From assembly GCA_905221605.1 (NCBI GenBank), contig CAJNDS010002237.1, forward strand, positions 475,096 to 539,095: 64,000 nucleotides of DNA. Direction: 5' to 3'. Shown here piece after piece: positions 55,183 through 62,226 of the stretch. The position numbers were made by a program, and so were the translations under genes. The notes beneath the pieces were generated by a model. The model ran no database searches and was not told the DNA's origin. It saw only the letters and a list, made by a program, of their open reading frames with translations. This stretch comes from Symbiodinium natans. Lineage: Eukaryota; Sar; Dinophyceae; Suessiales; Symbiodiniaceae. Every line of letters starts with the position of its first letter. Positions within the stretch are counted from its first letter, which is position 1.

Positions 55183-56184
55183 CTATAGTCCTGCTGAAAG
55201 CGCAGATGATGCCGCCGACCCAGCGCTCGCTAGGAATTGACGAAGCATTCCTCTCCCACCACCTCTTTGTATTTGACGCCATTCTTTAATTCTAGAATGT
55301 AATAAGTTACTTTCAATCCCAATCTGCCAGTTATTCTCACCGGTTCCATCACCGATTAAGTCAGAAACAATTGTTAATAAATACATCTTTTTAGTAATTT
55401 CATCTGGTAATTCATCAACTCTTTTGTTAATTTCGTCCGTTAATCTACCCCTCACGTAAAGTTGGAAAAGTACGTCAGTATAGTTTAGTCTTTCCTTTTG
55501 TTTCATTGCTTCCCTGTCATTATTAAAATACTGTATGTTCTTCTGATAAGGTCTAACTGTATCTTCTGCTGGTATAAGTTCATCGTCTGACGGTTCTCCT
55601 TCAACTGGTTGAGTGACTTCTTCAAGTTCTGGCATATCTAATAACCCTGTAAATCCACGATTTAACATGTTACGCGTAAGTGTGTCGTTTAACCTATTTA
55701 CTGCTTGACTATGGCGTTGTCCCACCTCTTGTTGTCGTTGTTCGTCTCGTCTTCTTCTTTGCTCGGCGTCTCTGAATAGGTATGTTCTAAAATCTACATC
55801 TGAACCTATCGATTGAGGTGTAACCATTCCCGAGTCGCCTTGAACTGTTTCAATGGGTGTAGCACTTCCTGAAGCGTCGCGGTGTTGCTCTAAATGAAAT
55901 GTTTGTCCGTTTTGTTGTGACTGTCGTTGTAGCATCATCTGACGCATTTGTCTATCCATTATTCGGTTTTGTTGTTCCTTTAATAATTCAACATGGTCGG
56001 CACCATCAAAGAAACTACCTTGCGGACTGTTCCTAAATTGTGTTGCCGTTCTGTCAGGAAATGGTCTTAATAGTTGTTGGTCTTCACTAATTAAACCTAA
56101 AATCTCGTTGAATGTAGGTTTTCGTTTCAATCCATATTTTTGATAAGGGTTTATTAACTCAAATCTTGCTGTTTTAGTTGTCAT
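55183..56184 (-). CDS. Putative virion protein with membrane-active-like C-terminus
   Basis: 333 residues. Gln/Arg-rich centre (residues about 75-185) with coiled-coil tendency, then a predicted helical domain (about 235-300), and a C-terminal Gly/Ala/Ser segment, GGGRGMLRQFLASAG and onward, that resembles the short amphipathic or glycine-zipper peptides of virion proteins. The frame ends in TAG at 55183-55185. Without a break it continues for 17 codons of the same Gly/Ala/Lys composition (GKGAVKGAIGAM) to a TAA at 55129. The TAG may therefore be a late nonsense change or a read-through site. It has a TCTA box 19 nt upstream. The family is unknown, and a virion role is inferred from the promoter and the sequence. 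Confidence 0.75.
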   Translation of the reverse strand: MTTKTARFELINPYQKYGLKRKPTFNEILGLISEDQQLLRPFPDRTATQFRNSPQGSFFDGADHVELLKEQQNRIMDRQMRQMMLQRQSQQNGQTFHLEQHRDASGSATPIETVQGDSGMVTPQSIGSDVDFRTYLFRDAEQRRRRDEQRQQEVGQRHSQAVNRLNDTLTRNMLNRGFTGLLDMPELEEVTQPVEGEPSDDELIPAEDTVRPYQKNIQYFNNDREAMKQKERLNYTDVLFQLYVRGRLTDEINKRVDELPDEITKKMYLLTIVSDLIGDGTGENNWQIGIESNLLHSRIKEWRQIQRGGGRGMLRQFLASAGSAASSALSAGL

Positions 56185-56207
56185 TAGTTTATATAAATAT
56201 ATTTAGA
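56185..56207 (-). promoter_or_regulatory. TCTA box of the 333-aa gene
   Basis: TCTA (minus strand, 56207-56204) in AT-rich sequence, 19 nt before the ATG. It lies in the loop of the palindrome that ends the neighbouring upstream gene. Confidence 0.5.
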
Positions 56208-56226
56208 TTAATATTTTTATTTAAAC
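56187..56226 (-). terminator. Palindrome at the end of the 111-aa gene
   Basis: Arms 56187-56200 and 56211-56226 pair over about 13 bases with one mismatch and a 2-nt bulge. The stop codon (56221-56223) is inside the arm. The 10-nt loop carries the TCTA box of the next gene. Confidence 0.5.
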
Positions 56227-56556
56227 AACGGTTAATTTTTTAAGTTCTTCAATTCGCTTTTTCATATGCTCTATACTTGAATGTGGTAAGTTCGGTCTAT
56301 GTAGTTCATTCATTAAACGGTCTAACTCTTGTTGGTAGTTCTTACGCTTGTTACTCTCTAACAGTTCATGTCTTTTAAGAAGACTACCCTCGTAACTCTC
56401 TCTTAATTTCATATGGTCTCTTAAGTGTTCTAAATAGCGCGTGTCTTGAAGTTCAAAGGGACTATATTGTTTAGTTGATGTGCTTATCTTAAAACCTTTA
56501 ACATCATCAGGGTGCTGTTTCTTTTTCATCTTTTTATTATACTTCCTAGAAAACAT
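56221..56556 (-). CDS. Small basic coiled-coil protein, unknown
   Basis: 111 residues, starting with a strongly basic stretch (MFSRKYNKKMKKKQ). The rest is almost wholly helical, charged sequence with heptad character (residues 45-108). No family was recognised. It has a TCTA box 13 nt upstream and lies among virion-type genes, so a DNA-condensing or scaffold role is possible but unproven. Confidence 0.75.
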   Translation of the reverse strand: MFSRKYNKKMKKKQHPDDVKGFKISTSTKQYSPFELQDTRYLEHLRDHMKLRESYEGSLLKRHELLESNKRKNYQQELDRLMNELHRPNLPHSSIEHMKKRIEELKKLTVV

Positions 56557-56573
56557 TATATATTTACTTTAGA
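56557..56573 (-). promoter_or_regulatory. TCTA box of the 111-aa gene
   Basis: TCTA at 56573-56570 on the minus strand, 13 nt before the ATG, with AT-rich flanks. Confidence 0.55.
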
Positions 56574-56581
56574 TTTTATTA

Positions 56582-57130
56582 TTATCGCCTTTTACTTCTT
56601 AATCCTCCTACAAACATACTCTGCGTTAAGGCATTTGCCTTCTCTCTTCTTTTATTCATATACTCTTGTTGTATCAGTTTAAAATTATCGTTAATAATTT
56701 CTTGTGGTGATTTTATCACTGGTGGTGGCTCTGGTGTTCTTACTTGTTGTTTTACCTGTTGAAAATATACTGGTTCTTCATTTGTTATAATTTCATTCGC
56801 ATATGTTGGTTGTTGTTGTATTGCTACTGCTTTGGGCTTTGATTTACTTTTAGGTTTTGGTTTTACTTCTTTATCTTCAGTTTTACTACATTTATGACTA
56901 TATCTTAGCGTCTTTAGCGTTAAGTTTGCCCCGCAGTCTTTACAATTAACCTTCTTATTCTTTAGTCTGTCAGTTTTATTTTTAAATTCAAGTTCATTTG
57001 TTACTTCTTCAGTCGTAATCTCATTTTTAATTGGTTGTTCAGGGGTTGCTTCAATTGGCGTCTCTTTTGGTGCTTCTTCGTTGTTGATGTTGGCGTCTGC
57101 TTCTTGTGGTGTTTCGGGTTCTGTGCTCAT
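56582..57130 (-). CDS. Protein with CxxC...HxC zinc motif, unknown
   Basis: 182 residues. After an acidic, Pro/Thr/Glu-rich N-terminus comes a compact motif, C63-x2-C66 ... H79-x-C81 (CKDCGANLTLKTLRYSHKC), of the 'TLkYSH' zinc type that I recall in other large DNA viruses and PLVs. A Lys/Pro/Ser linker (KPKPKSKSKPK) and a Gln-rich, Met-rich tail follow. The function is unknown and nucleic-acid binding is a possibility. It has no TCTA box within 25 nt of the start, but it lies head-to-tail with virion-type genes. Confidence 0.75.
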   Translation of the reverse strand: MSTEPETPQEADANINNEEAPKETPIEATPEQPIKNEITTEEVTNELEFKNKTDRLKNKKVNCKDCGANLTLKTLRYSHKCSKTEDKEVKPKPKSKSKPKAVAIQQQPTYANEIITNEEPVYFQQVKQQVRTPEPPPVIKSPQEIINDNFKLIQQEYMNKRREKANALTQSMFVGGLRSKRR

Positions 57131-57141
57131 ATATATAATAT

Positions 57142-57184
57142 TCTATATTTTTTCTATTTATTATGAAAATAGAAATAATATAGA
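57142..57184 (-). terminator. Strong palindrome after the first GIY-YIG gene
   Basis: Arms 57142-57159 and 57167-57184 pair at 17 of 18 positions with a 7-nt loop, beginning 3 nt past the stop codon of the GIY-YIG gene (57188-57190). It fills most of the space before the next gene. Confidence 0.65.
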
Positions 57185-57187
57185 TAC

Positions 57188-57751
57188 TTAAAGTGCTTCT
57201 TCTGGTTCTTCTTGTCTTAAAGAGTTTAAGTGTTGCTGATGCTTTAGTGATTTGTAATGTCTTTGAATACCGTCCGACCTAACTGATGAACCACAAACGC
57301 ATTGATATTTAACCTGTAAAGACTCCTTTTTCCTTTGGTAATAAGCTTTACCATACTCTAAAATCTTGTCTGGGTTTTCCTGCCTATATATTCTTTGCTG
57401 TTCTAGACACTTATCTCTCTTATCCTGATAATATTCCTGGCTTTTTCTGTCTGCTATAAACTTATTCACACAGTCATTCATTCTTTGATGATGCCCCTCT
57501 CTTGCTAACAGTTCTGCTTTGCTACTACATGGGTAGTTTTCCATCAATTCTATCTTACAGTTTTCTATGCCGTATTCATTAAATATTGAAAAAGCAGTGT
57601 TAAATTGATATTTTGCGTTTTGATACTGCTTATATTTAGTCCTATGACTCGTCATTCTTTGACTCAATTCTTCGCACGTGCTCCCGATATAGCATTTATT
57701 ATAACCATTGTCCCATATTTTATAAATTTTACCTTTTTGATAGTCTGGCAT
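57188..57751 (-). CDS. GIY-YIG endonuclease with C-terminal zinc finger
   Basis: 187 residues. The nuclease fold shows KIYKI (GIY strand) and CYIGST (YIG strand) near residues 8-25, the catalytic-type R32 (LSQRM) and E85 (LAREGHH). The C-terminus has CVCG...RHYKSLKHQQH, a CxC...H(x5)H zinc-finger-like DNA-binding end. A charged helical linker joins the two. This is the build of free-standing homing or segregation-distorting endonucleases common in giant viruses. It lies between virion genes, has no TCTA box, and is a paralogue of the gene at 61578. It would cut DNA at a specific site, perhaps promoting its own spread. Confidence 0.88.
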   Translation of the reverse strand: MPDYQKGKIYKIWDNGYNKCYIGSTCEELSQRMTSHRTKYKQYQNAKYQFNTAFSIFNEYGIENCKIELMENYPCSSKAELLAREGHHQRMNDCVNKFIADRKSQEYYQDKRDKCLEQQRIYRQENPDKILEYGKAYYQRKKESLQVKYQCVCGSSVRSDGIQRHYKSLKHQQHLNSLRQEEPEEAL

Positions 57752-57790
57752 TACTATGAAAATATATGTTTTTATCTGTTTAACTATGTT

Positions 57791-58633
57791 TTATAAATTA
57801 ACAAATAATAAAGAAAATGAAATAGGGTGACCATGAAGGTCAATAGTTTTACCACGAGCATCAGTAATTCTAAATCGTAAGCGCTTAAACGAACGATTGG
57901 ATACATCAATATAATCGTTAAGAAGCGGCGCGTTTGAATTCACTGTAACACCTCCGACGTTAAACATCATATTGATTTTTTTAACAATAGCGTTAGAATA
58001 TGAACTAGGGGCAGAATAATGATAGTCACTTAACTCACTACAAAGGATATAAACTGAATTGAAGGGGATTAATGACATCTGCCCGCTTTCCCAAGTGTTG
58101 TTAGTAGGTGCTTTTACTTCATAGTTTCCTAACAACTTATTAATGCTAATCGGGTCATCAATAGTAGCACCTTCATAAACAGTAGTTTCTTTCAGTTCAG
58201 TATCTGTAGGTATTTTAAAACTATAATTATTGTTACTACATATCAAAGTCATCCTTCTCGTATCACTGTTATAAGAAGAACTGAACAAATCTGCTTGTAT
58301 TCCATTAGTGGCAGTGTTTAATAGTGTTGTAATAACGCCGACAAGTTGTGAAGCAAAATAAACCTCATTTGCTAAATCAATCCTAACATTTTGAACAACA
58401 CTTAAATCACTTGTATTATAAATAACTATGTAAAAATATTGATAAAAACCTTCAGGCGTTGTATAATATGATTGTGGGATTACTTCATCCATTACATACA
58501 TAACTGTATTTGGGAAAGTTTCCAATACCTCGCTTAACTCTATAATAAAATCGCTACTGCTGTTGCTTTGTGGTAATCGTTGCTCACTATCCACAAACAC
58601 CTTTGAATAAGTCAATTTACGATTTGAAAGCAT
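57791..58633 (-). CDS. Minor capsid (penton-like) protein
   Basis: 280 residues. The N-terminus (SKVFVDSEQRLPQSNSSSDF, then I-x-L) and the conserved end FRITDARGKTIDLHGHPISF match the single-jelly-roll penton proteins of PLVs, adintoviruses, Polintons and virophages, where 'vDSr.R...S.SDF.i.L' and 'lRltds.G..idLhG...sf' recur. It would form the pentons that close the vertices of the icosahedral capsid around MCP trimers. It is divergent from the lipase gene across a 43-bp AT-rich spacer and has a TCTA box 13 nt upstream. It is full length and intact. Confidence 0.88.
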   Translation of the reverse strand: MLSNRKLTYSKVFVDSEQRLPQSNSSSDFIIELSEVLETFPNTVMYVMDEVIPQSYYTTPEGFYQYFYIVIYNTSDLSVVQNVRIDLANEVYFASQLVGVITTLLNTATNGIQADLFSSSYNSDTRRMTLICSNNNYSFKIPTDTELKETTVYEGATIDDPISINKLLGNYEVKAPTNNTWESGQMSLIPFNSVYILCSELSDYHYSAPSSYSNAIVKKINMMFNVGGVTVNSNAPLLNDYIDVSNRSFKRLRFRITDARGKTIDLHGHPISFSLLFVNL

Positions 58634-58650
58634 TATTAATTAATGTTAGA
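58634..58650 (-). promoter_or_regulatory. TCTA box of the penton gene
   Basis: TCTA on the minus strand (58650-58647), 13 nt before the ATG, within the 43-bp divergent spacer shared with the lipase gene. Confidence 0.55.
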
Positions 58651-58676
58651 AAATTTTATAATTAATATTATAATTA

Positions 58677-59645
58677 ATGGCAGGTGTTAATGTAGGTGTC
58701 AGAGTAGCAGAAATATTAAGAGGGTTACAAACAGCAAGAGCAGGAGGCGGATTAGCGAGAGAGGCAACGATGGAACAACAAGCGTTAAGAGGTTTTCAAG
58801 ACGGGCGAGGTGGCATAACAAACATTGTTGAAGAAGCATTACAACAACGAGGAAGGATTAATAATTTAAACACAGGAGCGGGAAAGTATCTAGCGTCAGA
58901 GGCAGGTAAGGATATGGAGAGAGCAAGGCATGAACGAAGGGAAAGAGAGGAAGAAGCTCAACAAGAATTAACGCGAGAAGAGTTAAGAAAGAAGAGACTA
59001 TTAACTAGAGCAGAGGATTTTAACAAACATTTTAATACATCGGTCGCAAGATACGACCCTAAATACAGAGAAGTCGTTAATGTTGAAAATAAAAACAGCA
59101 TTGATGACGTTAAGGGGTTACAAACTGCCTACGCTAGAAACACAGGATTATTCAAGCAAGGAAACACGCTATATATCTCAGGCACAGGTGGTAAATCCGG
59201 TTTTGGTTCTAAAGTAAATGATGTTTTCAGTGATATATTTTTAATACCTACACATAATGTTCAAATGTCGGAGAAATACAAGGATGTAATGGCAGAGTTG
59301 GAGAAAAACCCAGACGTTACTCGTTTGGTGGGACATAGCCTTGGTAGTTCCGTTCTTCAAGAAATAAACAACAGGAGTAATCAAAAGTATATAACAACAA
59401 CTTATAACGCCCCTTTTATTTCCTTTGGTAATCGTCAGAAGAACCCACACGCGTTAAGATTTTCAAATAAAGGGGATGTAATCAGTGCTTTAGACAGGAA
59501 CGCAATCAAAGTTGAAACAGGAACAATAAACCCATCGGAGGCACATAAGTTTAAAAATATGACTACACAGGGTAGTTTTGAACAGGGAGTAGATGATAGC
59601 GCTCAAGTGGCAAGAAATATTCAAATACAAAATTGGAACAAATAA
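58677..59645 (+). CDS. Class 3 lipase-like protein
   Basis: 322 residues. Residues about 75-115 form a charged helix, and residues from about 150 an alpha/beta-hydrolase. The nucleophile elbow is G219-H-S221-L-G. D267 (NKGDVISAL) and H290 (SEAHKFK) are placed as the acid and base of a class 3 lipase triad, and the family-typical Y-N-A-P follows the elbow. Such lipases occur in several PLVs and virophages and may act on host membranes at entry or exit, or be packaged; that role is inferred. It opens the rightward cluster with the 73-aa gene and the MCP. No TCTA box lies on its own strand, only the inverted copy in the shared spacer. Confidence 0.82.
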   Translation: MAGVNVGVRVAEILRGLQTARAGGGLAREATMEQQALRGFQDGRGGITNIVEEALQQRGRINNLNTGAGKYLASEAGKDMERARHERREREEEAQQELTREELRKKRLLTRAEDFNKHFNTSVARYDPKYREVVNVENKNSIDDVKGLQTAYARNTGLFKQGNTLYISGTGGKSGFGSKVNDVFSDIFLIPTHNVQMSEKYKDVMAELEKNPDVTRLVGHSLGSSVLQEINNRSNQKYITTTYNAPFISFGNRQKNPHALRFSNKGDVISALDRNAIKVETGTINPSEAHKFKNMTTQGSFEQGVDDSAQVARNIQIQNWNK

Positions 59646-59659
59646 TCTAAATAATATTA
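59646..59659 (+). promoter_or_regulatory. TCTA box of the 73-aa gene
   Basis: TCTA at 59646-59649, 10 nt before the ATG, immediately after the lipase stop codon. Confidence 0.5.
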
Positions 59660-59881
59660 ATGAACAAATCTAAGTATCAGCCATATAAAGAGTTAATACT
59701 AAACGGGAAGGCAAATAAGTTAAATAGCATAATACAAAAGGATATTAACAAAAAAGATTATAATATGATTAAGGACATGCTAGAAGAGAAACAAGAAATT
59801 ATTATAAAAAATAATGATATTAAAACTAAAAAGATTTTACCGCCAGTTGAAACTGATAAAAAGAAATCTAAAAAATATTAA
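59660..59881 (+). CDS. Small Lys-rich protein, unknown
   Basis: 73 residues, about a quarter lysine, predicted helical, ending KKKSKKY. No family. It is placed between lipase and MCP with its own TCTA box, so it is probably expressed with virion genes. Small basic proteins in this position may bind packaged DNA; this is a guess. Confidence 0.7.
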   Translation: MNKSKYQPYKELILNGKANKLNSIIQKDINKKDYNMIKDMLEEKQEIIIKNNDIKTKKILPPVETDKKKSKKY

Positions 59882-59882
59882 A

Positions 59883-59903
59883 TCTAATCTAGTTTATATA
59901 ATA
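59883..59903 (+). promoter_or_regulatory. Double TCTA box of the major capsid protein gene
   Basis: Two TCTA copies (59883-59886 and 59888-59891) in 'aatctaatctag', the nearer one 12 nt from the ATG and separated from it by 'tttatataata'. Confidence 0.6.
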
Positions 59904-61517
59904 ATGGATAATTTAGTAGCAGAAGCAAGTGATGTTATGAGCCCAGCGTTAGACTTTGGATTACCTAAAACCGCACAGTATGTAACAGACCGCCGTCACG
60001 TTAATTATTTCCCGAGCGGTAGCAACGTTTATAAAAGTGACGGAAGCGGAAATTTAAATATTAGGTTTTACATTACAGGTGAAGACGGGACTTATTTAGA
60101 TTTATCTAGTATCCGTTTATTTGCTAATTTGATGAATAATGATGTAGAAAGTCATTTCTTACGCCCCTTATCTGGTCTTCACGGTTTCTTCAGTCGTTAT
60201 AGATGTACCGTTGGTGGCCAACTCGTCCAAGACATTGACCAGTATAATAGACATTGTGAGTTATACAACTCGTTTAAATCTGCCGACGCTAGACACTCTG
60301 ATGATATTGAAAGCGCCGCTAATCCTCGTTGGGACGATGACTGGCGTCATAAATACGCTAATGGTTTGGAACAATTTGTAGGAATAGATTATGACCCTAC
60401 TACAACTAACCCATCTACAAGCACCACAGTAGAAGCGGCGCCCACTGGAAACAAAAATTATCGTGACTTTAACGCTTTTGGTGATATTGGCAACAGATAC
60501 ACTCGTCATTCTATGTCGGGAATTCGTGGCGGTGAATATGTAAGATTAGGGCATAAATTTAAATGCGGTTTCCTAGAAAGCGGGTATTATCTACCAGTTC
60601 GTTATGCTCCTTTGGAAATTGAAGTAACTTTAACATCAGACCCAGAAGCACCAATTATTAAACCAGTAGTAACAGCAGGTGATTACAGCGATGGTAAGGG
60701 AGACAGATACGGACATTATTTCACAACCGGCGACACAAGCACATTATACGAGCTTAACTCACTAATAATCAGAGCAGAGTGCGTAAACCTCGATTCGCAA
60801 GTCTCATCGAATATAACGAGGCACTTATTAGAGGGGGGTTCTCTAAAAATTGTTTATCCGATGTATCACACACTAAGTCAAACTTTCAGCACTGACGGAA
60901 ACGAGATTAATATGAATGTTGTTAAATCAGCAAGTAAATTAAATGGTATGTTTATCACTTTATATAGACAACAGCGTGGAGCATCTTTAGGAACAGGAAA
61001 CACCGCAGGAATGGAAAATGGTTACTATTTGCCCGACAATTATGTTTATAAGCGTTGGAATTACTTTTACAATCCGATGATTAACGCTAGACTTAATGAC
61101 CTTGGAGCAAATGCGACAGGAGCAGATAAAGGGTATGGTTTCGCTAATAAGAATTTAAATATTTCGTGGCAGGTTCAAATACATAATAAAAAATATCCAG
61201 AATTTGAATCACAAAGTTTATCTGAACATTGGTATTTCTTAAACCGTATGCTTTCATATATTAACCCAGACCAAGACGCTTGTAGTATTACTTATGAACA
61301 GTATAGAAGCGATAAATTCATCATTGGTATTAACTTCGAGAAAATGAATGAACAACATATGACTGGTGTCAATACTAAAATGAGTGGTTTATCTAATATT
61401 AAAATAAAACCATTTAGAACATTAGCTGAAGCAGAAAAAATCCAAGAAATATTTTGTCATATCATCTCAGAGACTGTTCTGGAAATTCGAAGTGATGGGA
61501 GTATAGTTTATGATTAA
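59904..61517 (+). CDS. Major capsid protein, double jelly-roll
   Basis: 537 residues from the ATG at 59904. An upstream in-frame ATG would add 30 basic residues that overlap the previous gene and the promoter, so I reject it. The segment PLSGLHGFFSRYRCTVGG followed by QLVQDIDQYNRHCELYNSF is the hallmark of PLV-type major capsid proteins ('...f.r.rvlvgGq.veDid.YnR..e...'). The rest fits the two beta-barrel folds: a GHYFTTGDTSTLYELNSL region, then the second barrel to an end in VLEIRSDGSIVYD. Trimers would build the icosahedral shell with the penton protein encoded at 57791. The gene is intact. Confidence 0.92.
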   Translation: MDNLVAEASDVMSPALDFGLPKTAQYVTDRRHVNYFPSGSNVYKSDGSGNLNIRFYITGEDGTYLDLSSIRLFANLMNNDVESHFLRPLSGLHGFFSRYRCTVGGQLVQDIDQYNRHCELYNSFKSADARHSDDIESAANPRWDDDWRHKYANGLEQFVGIDYDPTTTNPSTSTTVEAAPTGNKNYRDFNAFGDIGNRYTRHSMSGIRGGEYVRLGHKFKCGFLESGYYLPVRYAPLEIEVTLTSDPEAPIIKPVVTAGDYSDGKGDRYGHYFTTGDTSTLYELNSLIIRAECVNLDSQVSSNITRHLLEGGSLKIVYPMYHTLSQTFSTDGNEINMNVVKSASKLNGMFITLYRQQRGASLGTGNTAGMENGYYLPDNYVYKRWNYFYNPMINARLNDLGANATGADKGYGFANKNLNISWQVQIHNKKYPEFESQSLSEHWYFLNRMLSYINPDQDACSITYEQYRSDKFIIGINFEKMNEQHMTGVNTKMSGLSNIKIKPFRTLAEAEKIQEIFCHIISETVLEIRSDGSIVYD

Positions 61518-61577
61518 TTACGACTATTTACTATTAGTTGCTATAGTTAGTTAAAGAATAGAAGATTATAGTAATTA

Positions 61578-62189
61578 ATGGGAGAAATTTCCAAGAAAGA
61601 CTTTAGCAAATCAAAAATATATTGTATAAGAAACAACATAAACGATGAAATCTATGTAGGTTCATCAACCCAACCATTAAGTAAGAGAATGGAGAAACAC
61701 AGAAGCACAATAAAGGACATCAAGCGTGGCAAATGTAGTTTATATCAGCGCATGAAAGAACTAGGTGTAGAAAACTTTTACATAGAACTAATAGAAGAAT
61801 ATCCGTGTGAAAACATTGAACAATTAAGAAGAAAAGAAGGTGAATGGATTAGAAAAATGGCAACATTAAACGACCAAATCGCAGGAAGAACAACAAGAGA
61901 ATATTATGAAGAGCATATCGAAGACAAGAAAGCATACGATAAAATATACTATGATGACAACAAAGAGAAAAAAAGCGCGCGTGAGAAGGAACGATATGAG
62001 CGAGATAAAGAAAGAATTAAACAACGTGTTAAAGATAGATACTATAAGGATAAAGATAAAATCAGAGAATATACAAGACAAACTATAGAATGTCCATGTG
62101 GTGCTAAATTTTTAATACTAAACAAGTCCAGACATTTAAAAACTAAATGTCACCAAGCATACGAACAATCATTAACAGAAGATATTTAA
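61578..62189 (+). CDS. GIY-YIG endonuclease, paralogue
   Basis: 203 residues. GIY strand SKIYCI and YIG strand IYVGSS near residues 12-30; R37 (LSKRM) and E87 (RRKEGEW) in the catalytic positions; a long Lys/Glu/Arg helical linker; and a C-terminal zinc-like end, CPCGAKF...SRHLKTKCH. It shares with the 57188 gene the patterns IEL(M/I)E.YPC and RE-x-YY and the finger, so the two are related copies in opposite orientation on either side of the capsid genes. It has no TCTA box. Likely a mobile homing-type nuclease. Confidence 0.87.
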   Translation: MGEISKKDFSKSKIYCIRNNINDEIYVGSSTQPLSKRMEKHRSTIKDIKRGKCSLYQRMKELGVENFYIELIEEYPCENIEQLRRKEGEWIRKMATLNDQIAGRTTREYYEEHIEDKKAYDKIYYDDNKEKKSAREKERYERDKERIKQRVKDRYYKDKDKIREYTRQTIECPCGAKFLILNKSRHLKTKCHQAYEQSLTEDI

Positions 62190-62224
62190 TATTATTATTA
62201 TTATCTAATCAATAATAATATTAA
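62186..62224 (+). terminator. Perfect palindrome between the second GIY-YIG gene and the fibre gene
   Basis: Arms 62186-62199 and 62211-62224 are exact reverse complements (14 bp) around an 11-nt loop. The GIY-YIG stop codon (62187-62189) is in the left arm, and the loop holds the TCTA box of the fibre gene, whose ATG follows 2 nt after the right arm. Confidence 0.65.
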
Positions 62225-62226
62225 CT
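62204..62226 (+). promoter_or_regulatory. TCTA box of the fibre gene
   Basis: TCTA at 62204-62207 within the loop of the preceding palindrome, 19 nt before the ATG. Confidence 0.5.

Noticed and set aside
59814-59903. 30-residue N-terminal extension of the major capsid protein
   Set aside because: It overlaps the 73-aa gene and the TCTA box, and is unlike the start of related capsid proteins.
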